The position numbers and the translations under genes are program-made. This document shows positions 9,591 through 18,077 of a DNA stretch of 64,000 nucleotides, in pieces. How positions within the stretch are numbered: the stretch's first letter is position 1; the number at the start of each line of letters is the position of its first letter. The notes below the pieces were generated by a model. The model was given only the letters and a program-made list of their open reading frames with translations. It was not told the origin of the DNA and did no database searches. Source of the stretch: Halioxenophilus sp033283405 (lineage in GTDB: Bacteria > Pseudomonadota > Gammaproteobacteria > Pseudomonadales > Cellvibrionaceae); NCBI RefSeq assembly GCF_033283405.1, contig NZ_JAWMQR010000005.1, positions 186,001-250,000 of the forward strand, written 5' to 3'.

Positions 9591-11531
9591 ATGAACAATA
9601 CTCAGCAACAGCAACCACTGTGCGAACTGGAAGATTTCGAACGGGCGGTCTACGCGCGGGATTACGAAGGTGCCACTTTACTGTTGATTCAAGCCCTGCA
9701 AGGCTTCGAACAGAAAACCTGGGATCTGGTCACGGTCAGTGATGCGGGGGTGGCCCGCAATCGCCGCAAGAGTTCTGCCAAGCAGCTGCTCACCCGCTTT
9801 TGCTCAGCAGCTACGGCACTGATCTGTGACCCCAATTGGCAGTTGAATCGCCAGGGGTTTGAATATCTTCTGCTCTATAAGCGCTATCTGGTGACGCTGT
9901 TTGCGGCCACCGATTTTATCGATATGCGCCACTGCCTGGAGTTTATCGGTGAACGCAAAAGTGACTCCCGCGTGCAGTACCGCAATGAAGGCGATTTTTT
10001 TAAGGTAATTCTGGCCTGCACCGCCTCTACTGGCCGAGACCTGGTCAATAATCTATTGGCCGCGCTGCCGGTAGAGCTGGCCTATCTGTTCTGGCTAAGC
10101 CTGCTCGACAACGAAATGGTGCTCAGCGATGACGCCGACCAGACGCGCAATGATGTGCTGGCTTTTATTGACCGCTTCAGTAATGTAATGCCCTCCGACA
10201 CCGCCATTCACCGCACCGTGAATACCTGGATGTTCTTAAGCTACATGAACAACCCGGATAAACACCGAGTAAAAATTACGCTCAATAAAATCATTAAAAA
10301 TTATTGCCAGAAGCAAGGCGCCAAACAACCGTTTATCAGCCGCCAGCGAACGCTTAAGAAGCGGCCAATACTGCTGGTGGCCTGTGAGCGATTCACCTCT
10401 AACCACGCCATGTTCCGCTGCTACGGCCGGGCAATTGCCGGTTTGAAGGAGCATTTTCATCTGGTGCTATTGAGTGCGGAACATCGGGTCGATGCCAATA
10501 GCCTGAAACTGTTTGATGAGCAGGTGATTCTGCCGCGCGAGACCAAAATCAAGCAGATAAAATCGGTTATCAGTCAAGTGTTAGCCATTGCCCCGGATAT
10601 TATCTATTACCCAAGCCTAGGTATGGAGTCGTGGGCCGTGGGGCTGGCGCAATTTCGGTTGGCGCCCATACAAATGATGACCATGGGTCACCCAGCCACC
10701 AGCTACAGTGAGCATATCGATTACCTGTTTGCCGAAGCGAGCACACTGGGCGATCCCAACTGTGTCAATGAAACCGTTCTGCACGTTGAGGACGGCACCT
10801 TCGCTTTGAGTATGGGTTCCCTAACGGCAAAAGCAGAGAGCGTGATTCGCCGTAATCCCGAGGTGGTTCGTATCGCCGTGCCCAGCATCGCCTATAAATT
10901 GAATCCTTCTGTATTAAATGCCTGCCAGTCGATCGCAGAGCAGTGCAGCCGACCGGTGGAGTTTCATTTCTTTCCCAATTTGAGTGGCGTGAACCACCTC
11001 GCCATTGCTCTGCGCCTGGAAGAGATTATGCCCTGTGTGGTGCATGAGAATATGCATTACAACAACTATATGGCCTGCTTAAGTCAGTGCGACCTGGTGT
11101 TGAGCCCGTTTCCGTTTGGTAACACCAACGGCTTTATCGATAGTGCCCGTCTGGCCCTGCCGATTGTCTGCCTGGATGGACCCGAGGCGCACAGTCATAC
11201 CGACTATGCCTTTAGTGAGCGGGTGGGGTTGCCAGAGTTTTGCCGGGCTAACAGCATCAGTGACTATGTCGCTGCGGCGGTGCGTCTGGTCGACGACGAC
11301 CCGTTGCGGGTAACGATTAGTGAACAGCTGCAGGCGCTGGATATTGATCAGTTGCTGTTTGGTGCCGCCAGCGAACATAAACGCAAGGATATGAACGACC
11401 TGTTTTTATGGGTTTATCAGCAACATGAGGTAATCCAGGCGCAAGGGCAACACTTCTGGAGCGTTGACGACCGTCTGGCCTTTAAACCCGTTGTGCAGGC
11501 CACGCCTGCGGTATCGGTTTCGGAGGCGTAA
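9591..11531 (+). CDS. HMW1C-like (GT41) protein glycosyltransferase
   Basis: This 646-aa protein has the C-terminal GT-B domain of the HMW1C/ApNGT family, cytoplasmic enzymes that transfer hexose from UDP- or GDP-sugar to protein. Signatures are GHPATSYSEHIDYLFAEAS (about 366-384) and LSPFPFGNTNGFIDSARLAL (about 504-523), then HSHTDYAFSERVGLPEF. The N-terminal 230 residues are the helical domain typical of the family. It starts its own sigma-54 transcription unit inside the flagellin-modification island and overlaps the next gene by one base, so flagellin is the likely acceptor. Classical members add Glc to Asn in NX(S/T) sequons; whether this one is N- or O-linked cannot be told. Confidence 0.82.
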   Translation: MNNTQQQQPLCELEDFERAVYARDYEGATLLLIQALQGFEQKTWDLVTVSDAGVARNRRKSSAKQLLTRFCSAATALICDPNWQLNRQGFEYLLLYKRYLVTLFAATDFIDMRHCLEFIGERKSDSRVQYRNEGDFFKVILACTASTGRDLVNNLLAALPVELAYLFWLSLLDNEMVLSDDADQTRNDVLAFIDRFSNVMPSDTAIHRTVNTWMFLSYMNNPDKHRVKITLNKIIKNYCQKQGAKQPFISRQRTLKKRPILLVACERFTSNHAMFRCYGRAIAGLKEHFHLVLLSAEHRVDANSLKLFDEQVILPRETKIKQIKSVISQVLAIAPDIIYYPSLGMESWAVGLAQFRLAPIQMMTMGHPATSYSEHIDYLFAEASTLGDPNCVNETVLHVEDGTFALSMGSLTAKAESVIRRNPEVVRIAVPSIAYKLNPSVLNACQSIAEQCSRPVEFHFFPNLSGVNHLAIALRLEEIMPCVVHENMHYNNYMACLSQCDLVLSPFPFGNTNGFIDSARLALPIVCLDGPEAHSHTDYAFSERVGLPEFCRANSISDYVAAAVRLVDDDPLRVTISEQLQALDIDQLLFGAASEHKRKDMNDLFLWVYQQHEVIQAQGQHFWSVDDRLAFKPVVQATPAVSVSEA

Positions 11532-12535
11532 TGACTATCTCGGCACTACCGGCCTATGCCTTTGGCTATAACGAACATACCGAAGCCCTGGCCAAGTTTT
11601 ACCCCCTGCTGGGTATTATTGATGAATTCAGTAATGCCAAAACCATTTTGGGTCTGCCGCGTTTAACGCTGGCGGATATTGATCCGACAGCACCGATTAT
11701 TAATTGTGTTTACAACTCCCGTGCCTATCAGGCTCAGGCCCGGCTTAAATCGTTGCAGTTCGCCACGGTAATTTTTATCGGTGAGATTATTAGCCAGTGG
11801 CCGGAAAATTTTCGTAACACCATGTTGGCTGAGGCCTATTTGGGCATCAAGAACGACCTGTCATTGGTGCGCAGCTGGGCGTTAGACTTTGCCGATACCC
11901 GCTCGCAGATTGAGTTCGAGGCAGTATTGGCTTTTCGCGAAAGCTTGAATATCGACTACCTGGCCGACTTCGAGGTGAAAATTGATCAGCAGTATTTCGA
12001 ACCCTTTCTGCTCGATAGAAATTACTGTCATCTCATCGATGGTGGCGCCTTTGATGGCTGTGACAGTTTGAAATTTGCGGAATATTACCCGGACTATCAA
12101 TCGATTAAATTGCTTGAGCCGAGTGCCCGCAATCGCTCGTTAATTGCCAATAATCTGGCCGGGTTAGACAACATTGAAGTGCTGCCCGCTTGCCTCGGTG
12201 ATCGCTGCGATGTGGTCCATTTTTCCGGCACCGGTACCTCGGCCAAAATCGTTACCACCGGCGGCGACGCGGTTGATATGACTACCATCGACCACCTGCT
12301 GACCGATGATGCCACGCTGGTAAAACTGGATATCGAAGGGGCCGAGATGATGGCCTTGAGTGGCGCCAGCAAAGCGTTGCAGAGTGCTCACGTGGGTTTT
12401 GCCGTATCGGCTTACCATCTGCCGGATGATTTTAAAAATATCTGGCAGTGGTTGCGCAGTGCTGAAGTACCGCGGCAATTTTATTTTCGCCACTACTCGG
12501 GTGGCATTGCTGAATCGGTGCTATTTGCGCTATGA
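11531..12535 (+). CDS. FkbM-family methyltransferase
   Basis: This is a 334-aa protein with an N-terminal region of unknown fold (about 1-150) and a C-terminal SAM-dependent FkbM domain. The SAM motif is CHLIDGGAFDGCDSL (about 162-176). It is followed by IKLLEPSARNRSLI and the family-typical acidic motif LVKLDIEGAEMMALSGA. Such enzymes O-methylate sugars or polyketides. The start shares one base with the GT41 stop and the end overlaps the next gene by 4 bp (ATGA), so it is tightly coupled. A role in methylating the flagellin glycan is inferred. Confidence 0.85.
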   Translation: MTISALPAYAFGYNEHTEALAKFYPLLGIIDEFSNAKTILGLPRLTLADIDPTAPIINCVYNSRAYQAQARLKSLQFATVIFIGEIISQWPENFRNTMLAEAYLGIKNDLSLVRSWALDFADTRSQIEFEAVLAFRESLNIDYLADFEVKIDQQYFEPFLLDRNYCHLIDGGAFDGCDSLKFAEYYPDYQSIKLLEPSARNRSLIANNLAGLDNIEVLPACLGDRCDVVHFSGTGTSAKIVTTGGDAVDMTTIDHLLTDDATLVKLDIEGAEMMALSGASKALQSAHVGFAVSAYHLPDDFKNIWQWLRSAEVPRQFYFRHYSGGIAESVLFAL

Positions 12536-13233
12536 GTAGCGGCTCTACACTCGCGCCACGGGCGCCCCTGGTAATTTATGGCAACGGTGCCATGGCGGCG
12601 ACCTACGCCTCCTATTTGCAGAGCAGTTATGAGGTTGTCGCCTATACCGTGGAAGACAGCTGCTGCCACAGCAACACTTTCTGCAATTTGCCATTGGTCG
12701 CCTTTGAAGCACTGGCCGACCACTACCCACCGCAACAACACCGGTTGATTGTGGCGGTGGGGTATCGAGAGATGAACGATCTGCGTGCGAATATCAGCCA
12801 GCGCGCCTGGGCAATGGGTTTTCAACCGGCCCAGTTTATTGCTCCCGATTTGTGGCTGCACACGGGCGTTAGTATCGGCCAGAACAGTGTGGTGTTTGAT
12901 CACTGCTCAATCCACTGCAATTCACGCGTAGGCGACAACACCTTTATTGCCAGCGGTGTGCACATTGGCCACGACTGTAACATTGGCGATAACGTCTGGA
13001 TTAATTCCGGTGTGGCCATTGCCGGCGGTGTGACTGTCGGGGACAACTGCTTTTTTGGCGTAAATGCCAGTGTCGCTCATGGCGTGGTGTTAGCACCGGG
13101 GACTTTTGTGGGGGCCAATACCTTGGTGACCCGCAACACACAGGCGAATCAGGTGGTGGTGAGTGAGCCGGGCACCGTGTTTGAGCTCGACAGCCGTACC
13201 TACCTGTTGCTGTTGGAAGGGCGCCGATGTTAA
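12532..13233 (+). CDS. NeuD/PglD-like sugar O/N-acyltransferase
   Basis: This is a 233-aa protein of the left-handed beta-helix acyltransferases. Residues about 9-90 form the small nucleotide-binding domain (LVIYGNGAMAATYASYL). Residues about 105-210 show hexapeptide repeats such as IGQNSVVFDHC, VGDNTFIASGVHIGHDCNIGD and VGDNCFFGVNA. The His in HIGHDCNIG is a candidate catalytic base. With an AMP-ligase and an acyl carrier protein downstream, the acyl donor could be a carrier-bound acyl group rather than acetyl-CoA; this is inference. The gene overlaps both neighbours. Confidence 0.85.
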   Translation: MSSGSTLAPRAPLVIYGNGAMAATYASYLQSSYEVVAYTVEDSCCHSNTFCNLPLVAFEALADHYPPQQHRLIVAVGYREMNDLRANISQRAWAMGFQPAQFIAPDLWLHTGVSIGQNSVVFDHCSIHCNSRVGDNTFIASGVHIGHDCNIGDNVWINSGVAIAGGVTVGDNCFFGVNASVAHGVVLAPGTFVGANTLVTRNTQANQVVVSEPGTVFELDSRTYLLLLEGRRC

Positions 13234-14747
13234 TTCCTGCCATTCGCCAAGCCTATTTAGGCCAAGAGGATAAAACGGTTCTGATTATTGGCAACCGCCG
13301 TTACTCCTGTATCGATTTAATGGCCGCCGTGGAGCAACAGGCGGCGCATTTTCACAGAGCCGGCCTGGTGGCTGGCGATTCACTGCTCAGCCTGCTGCCC
13401 AATGGTTGGCACAGCGTGGTGGTGCTATTGGCGGCGGCCGAGTGTGGCTTGGTCTATGTGCCTCTGCCCCTGGCCAGTACCCAGGCGGCAGTCGCTACCG
13501 CCAGCCAACGGGTGGGAGCCAAAGCGGTGGTCGCCTGGCAACCGCTGGTGGAGGATCTACACGGTGCCTGTCCGGCCATTGACTGGTATTGCGTCTACGC
13601 CAATGAGCCGATTGTCATCTGCCACGCGTCGACTGCTGATTCTCCCGTTGCCCCTGATGCACCGGTGGTTGAGAGTGCGCCCTATATCCTGACCATGACC
13701 TCGGGCTCTACCGGCGACCCCAAGCCCATTGTCTTGAGCCAAAAAACCAAGTTTTTGCGTGCTCAGGCGGCCATTGAACTCTACGGTCTCACCGCCGGCG
13801 ATATTACCCTGGCGGCGACACCGCTTTACCACTCCCTGGCTCAGCGGTTGCTGTTCGTTGCGCTGCTTTCGGGCGGTACCTTGGTGCTGATGAACAAGTA
13901 CCACAAACAGCGCTGGTTGGAGATTATTCAGCAGGAGCAGGTGACATTTACCATCGCTGCCTCGTCACAGCTGCAACAGCTGGTCGGAGAACAGCCCGTC
14001 GCCAACTACTTGACCAGCCTGCGCGTGCTGGTGTCGTCATCGGCACTGCTGGCTACCGATGTTAAGCGGGCTTTGTTAACGCAAATTAATTGCCGCTTCC
14101 ACGAGTGTTACGGCGCCTCGGAGGTGGCCATTGTCAGTGATGTGGCGTTTACCCCGGCTGTGCCGCTGGGCTCGGTAGGGCGCTTGCTGCCTGGGGTGAA
14201 GGCCAAAATTGTTGACGACCAGGGTGAGCCACTGCCGGCCAACAATGTTGGCGAGATTTGTGTACAGTCGCCCATGGCCTTCTCCGGCTATTTTCAGCAA
14301 CCCCAGGTAACCGCTCAGTCGTATTATGAGGGTTACTTTAAAACCGGTGATCTGGGTTATTTCGATACCCAGGGCTTTCTTTTTTTCGCCGGCCGTAAAA
14401 AGGAGATCATTATCTCCGGTGGGGTAAACATCTATCCCAGTGACGTTGAGGCGGTGGTGAATGGTTTTGCAGGAGTACAAGAGTCGGCGGCCTTTCCCTA
14501 TCCCGATGGCCAACTGGGGGAGGCGGTGGCGGTGGCCGTCGTTGCTGCGGCCGATACCCTTCACAACCCGTCGTTATTAACACTGGCCGCGGCCGAGCAG
14601 CTGGCCGATTTCCAGCTGCCCAGGCACTGGTTTTTTGTTGAGCAGCTGCCGAAAACCGCGTTGGGTAAACTCCAGCGCAGCCAGTTGGTCCCCCTATTGG
14701 TGCCGGCCACAGAGGTGGCTCAAAACACCCCGGAGGTGAGTCTGTGA
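13227..14747 (+). CDS. Acyl-CoA synthetase / AMP-ligase (ANL family)
   Basis: This 506-aa enzyme of the adenylate-forming superfamily activates a carboxylic acid with ATP. Motifs in order are the P-loop LTMTSGSTGDPKPIVLS (about 155-171), ECYGASEVAIVS, KTGDLGYFDTQGFLFFAGRK and the hinge KKEIIISGGVNIYPSDVE. The catalytic lysine is in LPKTALGKLQRSQL near the C-terminus. It overlaps the acyltransferase by 7 bp and the oxidoreductase by 4 bp. A plausible role is loading an acyl group onto the acyl carrier protein at 15.9 kb for transfer to an amino sugar. The acid substrate is not predictable. Confidence 0.85.
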   Translation: MLIPAIRQAYLGQEDKTVLIIGNRRYSCIDLMAAVEQQAAHFHRAGLVAGDSLLSLLPNGWHSVVVLLAAAECGLVYVPLPLASTQAAVATASQRVGAKAVVAWQPLVEDLHGACPAIDWYCVYANEPIVICHASTADSPVAPDAPVVESAPYILTMTSGSTGDPKPIVLSQKTKFLRAQAAIELYGLTAGDITLAATPLYHSLAQRLLFVALLSGGTLVLMNKYHKQRWLEIIQQEQVTFTIAASSQLQQLVGEQPVANYLTSLRVLVSSSALLATDVKRALLTQINCRFHECYGASEVAIVSDVAFTPAVPLGSVGRLLPGVKAKIVDDQGEPLPANNVGEICVQSPMAFSGYFQQPQVTAQSYYEGYFKTGDLGYFDTQGFLFFAGRKKEIIISGGVNIYPSDVEAVVNGFAGVQESAAFPYPDGQLGEAVAVAVVAAADTLHNPSLLTLAAAEQLADFQLPRHWFFVEQLPKTALGKLQRSQLVPLLVPATEVAQNTPEVSL

Positions 14748-15961
14748 TAACTCGAGAGACGCCCCATCTGAAGCTTGCCTTTATTGGCGGTGGCTGTAAC
14801 TCCGCCGTTGGCTACGCCCACTATTCGGCCTCCCACCTGGATGGCTGCTGGCAACTGGTGGCCGGGGCATTCAGCCGCCACAACGACATCAATGAACTTA
14901 CCGCCCGGCAGTATGGTTTACCACCGGAGCGGGTCTATGACGATTGGCGGCAACTGCTGGCCGAGTGCCGTACCGAGCTGGATGCCGTGGCCATTCTTAC
15001 CCCGACGCCGGCTCATCAGGATATGGTGTGTGCGGCGCTCGACGCCGGCCTCACCGTGATTTGCGAGAAGTCCCTGACCGACAGCGTCGCCTCGGCCGAG
15101 GCGATTAAACGCAGCTTGAAAGCCTCCGATGGCCGGCTGCTGGTCACCTACAACTACAGCGGCTACCCCATGGTGCGGGAGCTGCGTAAGCGTGTTCGGG
15201 TGGGACAACTGGGCCGCATCCGGCACATGCATTTAGAGATGCCGCAGGAGGGCTTTGCCCGCCTGCTGGAAAACGGCGAGAAGCCCAGCCCTCAGCCCTG
15301 GCGCTTGCAGGATGGCACCATTGCCACCCTGCATCTGGATCTCACTACCCACCTGCATCATCTGGCCTACTACCTGACCGGCAAGCGACCGCTCAGGGTG
15401 CTGGCCGACCACAACACCTTCGGTTGGTTTGACTCGGTGGTGGACGATGCCACCGCACTGGTCGACTACGAGGACGACCTGCACTGCCGCTACTGGGTGA
15501 GCAAGTCGGCATTGGGCTATAAAAACGGCCTGAGCCTGAGGGTGATGGGGGATAGGGGGTCCGCGCTCTGGCTGCAGACCGAGCCCGAGCAATTGCAGCT
15601 CAACTTTGTCGATGGCAGACGGGAGATTGTCGAGCGTGGTGGCAGCTGCCTGGTGGCTAATGAAGGGCAGTACAACCGCTTTAAGGCTGGTCACCCGTCC
15701 GGGTTTATCGAGGCTTTTGCCAATCTCTACCGCGATTTCGCCACGGCAGTGGTGAGCCAGCGGCAGAATAAAATTTCAACAATATGGAAAGAATACGGAA
15801 TTGAACCAGCGCAGGAGGGTCTACACTTAATGGAAGTAATGGGCCGTTCTCACGCTAGTCAACAATGGGAAGTAATCAATGAGCGCTGTACGACCGTTAG
15901 AAATGCAGGCACCACCCAGTTACGAGACCATCTGTCAGTGGCTGATCGACGAATTAGCTAA
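14744..15961 (+). CDS. Gfo/Idh/MocA-family oxidoreductase
   Basis: This is a 405-aa NAD(P)-dependent sugar dehydrogenase. The N-terminal Rossmann motif is LAFIGGGCNSAVGYAHY. The conserved catalytic-lysine motif appears as VICEKSLTDS (about 105-114), followed by a C-terminal substrate domain beginning near VTYNYSGYPMVRELR. It starts at GTG 14744, overlapping the ligase stop (GTGA). Its last 83 bp overlap the acyl carrier protein gene in another frame, so its final residues (after about WEVINER) look like read-through rather than conserved domain. It probably oxidises a UDP-sugar for the DegT aminotransferase; this is inference. Confidence 0.83.
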   Translation: MITRETPHLKLAFIGGGCNSAVGYAHYSASHLDGCWQLVAGAFSRHNDINELTARQYGLPPERVYDDWRQLLAECRTELDAVAILTPTPAHQDMVCAALDAGLTVICEKSLTDSVASAEAIKRSLKASDGRLLVTYNYSGYPMVRELRKRVRVGQLGRIRHMHLEMPQEGFARLLENGEKPSPQPWRLQDGTIATLHLDLTTHLHHLAYYLTGKRPLRVLADHNTFGWFDSVVDDATALVDYEDDLHCRYWVSKSALGYKNGLSLRVMGDRGSALWLQTEPEQLQLNFVDGRREIVERGGSCLVANEGQYNRFKAGHPSGFIEAFANLYRDFATAVVSQRQNKISTIWKEYGIEPAQEGLHLMEVMGRSHASQQWEVINERCTTVRNAGTTQLRDHLSVADRRIS

Positions 15962-16166
15962 ATACGGCGAGGTTGAAGCGGACCAGGACGGTGACATTCA
16001 CTACTACGCCAGTGGCCTGCTCGACTCTATGAGCACCCTCAAATTTATTGTCAAAGTGCAAAAAGTGTTTGCTGTGCAGTTTACGCCCGAACAGATCATC
16101 AAAGGCCGACTGGACTCTGTTTACACTTTGGCCCACGCCATCGACCAACAGTTGCAGGGCTGCTAG
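15879..16166 (+). CDS. Acyl carrier protein
   Basis: This is a 95-aa acidic helical protein with a phosphopantetheine attachment motif GLLDSMS (Ser50) and the ACP-like surroundings TLKFIVKVQKVFAVQF. GGAAG lies about 8 bp before ATG 15879; an internal ATG at 15903 is an alternative. The gene starts 83 bp inside the oxidoreductase gene in a different frame. Together with the AMP-ligase it suggests a dedicated acyl-loading system for the flagellin glycan, as in other flagellar modification islands that encode carrier proteins. Confidence 0.82.
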   Translation: MSAVRPLEMQAPPSYETICQWLIDELAKYGEVEADQDGDIHYYASGLLDSMSTLKFIVKVQKVFAVQFTPEQIIKGRLDSVYTLAHAIDQQLQGC

Positions 16167-16288
16167 CGCAGATTGCCGGCGGCCGCTCTCTATTTCGATA
16201 ACCCGGCCATTTCGATTATCTGACTACTCAGTTATTAAAAATCGGCAAACCTGCGGCGACCACGCGGGAGCGAAGACGCCGCTGGCGT

Positions 16289-17791
16289 TTATGCCAGGAG
16301 TGCCTGGGCACTTTGATAGAACGCCGCCAGCGCTTCGTTATTGAGTGGTAGTGTGCGCAGTAACTGCACGGACTGATACCAGTAGCAATACTCGGCATCG
16401 GTGAACCAACGCCAGTCGGCAATTGGGGTTAACAGCAGCCAGCTTTTGACTCCCAGGGCTCCGGCCAGATGGATGGTCGAGTTATCCACGCCGAAATACC
16501 CATCCAAGCTTGTCATTGCCCCCGCCAGTTGTAGCAGATCATTTTTCAGATCAAATTCCGGTGTGATCACATTGTGTGAAGCCAGCCACTCGATCTCCTG
16601 TTCGGTTGCATCGTATTGCAGATTGACCCACTGAATATTCTCCAGCGCAAACAGCGGCTGCCACAGGCTTAACTCCAGGCTGCGGCTGGCCGCCGCTGTT
16701 CCGAAACGTCCCCCGCGCCAGGAGAAGCCCAGCCACCTTTTTTGATTGGTTTTCAGGTTTGCGCCTGCCACTGGCGAGGGCAGCTGTAGATAAGCTGTGC
16801 TGGGCTTCAGGTCGCTAAATTGGTGGACGAGAAAACGGGGTAGGCTACCCAACGACAGCTGGCTGTCAAACTCACTGAAATCACCTTGATAATCCGCATC
16901 GAGCAGTGTGCAGGTCTCCGTCAACAGAGAGTGCAGACGGGAATCCACCTTGACCGTTACCTTGGCTTTTACCTGCGGCAGTAGCGAGAGGTATTGAATT
17001 TGATCGCCCAGCCCCTGGTCGGCCCACAGCAGCAGGTGGTGGTCGACGTTCTGCTCGCCTTGCCATTCGGGCAGTGGCAACATCTCTTTATTACAGTGTG
17101 CATCCTGCCAGCGCCACTCATTTTCCGCCCAACCAAGCTTAAATTGCCCGGTCGTTAAATAGAGATGGGCCAGGTTGATGTGGGCGTAAAAATTATTGCT
17201 CTCGAGTTCCAGTGCCTGGCTGAACAGTCGCGCGGACTCCTGCAGATTGTTAAGGGCTTTCTCGACCACCGCCAAATTAATGAGCGACTGAGGGTTGTTG
17301 GCCGACATAGCCAAGCCCAGCTGAGCGCAAGCTTTGGCATCGTGGAAGCGGTTCCAGCGGAAGTAGACCTCGGCCAGTCGTGCCAGAATTTCCGGGTGGG
17401 AGTGCGTTTGCAGTGCTTTGGTTAATACCTGCTCTGCCTCTTGTAGCTGATTAAACTGCAGCTGGTTGTCGGCCAGGGTCAGTAGCAGCTGCAGGTTTTG
17501 TGGCTGCGCTTGGTGGGCGACGGTGAGGTAGGCGAGGGTGAGTTCGGCGGAGCTCTTTAACAGTGGCTCCTGCAAAAGCGGCAATATTTGTAAAGCAAAC
17601 TGTTCATCAGTTGCCGCCCTGGCAAAACATTGCAGCCCCTGTTGGTGGAATCCGTGCTTAAGGCAGAGGTTGATCAGTGGCACCTGTGCGTTGGCGGAAT
17701 CCTGTTGCTGACTGATTGCGGTAATTAACTGTTGGGCCTGGCTGGCATTGCCGGCAGCCAGGGCTTGGCTTAATTGCTCAATCATACTCAT
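16289..17791 (-). CDS. TPR protein with GT9-like C-terminal domain
   Basis: This 500-aa protein is on the strand opposite to its neighbours, convergent with the acyl carrier protein gene and divergent from the first flagellin. Residues about 1-250 are degenerate TPR repeats (EILARLAEVYFRWNRFHDAKACAQLGLAM; LINLAVVEKALNNLQESARLF). Residues about 270-500 resemble the ADP-heptose-type glycosyltransferase fold, with WLGFSWRGGRFG, LQLAGAMTSLDGYFGVDNS and TIHLAGALGVKSWLLL. Such TPR-GT proteins are common beside flagellin genes and may glycosylate flagellin. The function here is inferred from fold and place. Confidence 0.7.
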   Translation of the reverse strand: MSMIEQLSQALAAGNASQAQQLITAISQQQDSANAQVPLINLCLKHGFHQQGLQCFARAATDEQFALQILPLLQEPLLKSSAELTLAYLTVAHQAQPQNLQLLLTLADNQLQFNQLQEAEQVLTKALQTHSHPEILARLAEVYFRWNRFHDAKACAQLGLAMSANNPQSLINLAVVEKALNNLQESARLFSQALELESNNFYAHINLAHLYLTTGQFKLGWAENEWRWQDAHCNKEMLPLPEWQGEQNVDHHLLLWADQGLGDQIQYLSLLPQVKAKVTVKVDSRLHSLLTETCTLLDADYQGDFSEFDSQLSLGSLPRFLVHQFSDLKPSTAYLQLPSPVAGANLKTNQKRWLGFSWRGGRFGTAAASRSLELSLWQPLFALENIQWVNLQYDATEQEIEWLASHNVITPEFDLKNDLLQLAGAMTSLDGYFGVDNSTIHLAGALGVKSWLLLTPIADWRWFTDAEYCYWYQSVQLLRTLPLNNEALAAFYQSAQALLA

Positions 17792-17964
17792 TACACTGTC
17801 CGTAAAGATTTGACTTGCTTGCGGGTTGTTGGGATGTTTAGCAAGTGGGGTGCCAGAGACGCATAGCGGTTAATGAACTGAGCCGAGGGGTTAAGGCTTA
17901 TAAAATTAGCTTTATGTATAACTATTTTGTATTAATGAAAATTAATTTCTGCCGGTAAGACCCG

Positions 17965-17987
17965 TTGGCAGAAAAATGCCAATTTTT
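17965..17987 (+). terminator. Hairpin with T-run just upstream of the fliC promoter
   Basis: TTGGCA-GAAAAA-TGCCAA followed by five T residues. It lies directly before the sigma-28 promoter. It may insulate flagellin transcription from upstream read-through. The stem has only 6 bp, so confidence is limited. Confidence 0.4.
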
Positions 17988-17989
17988 CC

Positions 17990-18016
17990 TAAAGTAAATT
18001 TTTTTAGAGCCGAAGT
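17990..18016 (+). promoter_or_regulatory. Sigma-28 (FliA) promoter of flagellin 1
   Basis: TAAAGTAA-N11-GCCGAAGT closely matches the FliA consensus TAAAGTTT-N11-GCCGATAA. It lies about 60 bp before ATG 18078, which has a strong AGGAGA ribosome binding site at 18065-18070. Confidence 0.85.
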
Positions 18017-18077
18017 CCCGTTTGTAACTGACATATTATGAGGTTCTTAATCCCGCCGGGGGCTAGGAGAAAAGAAA

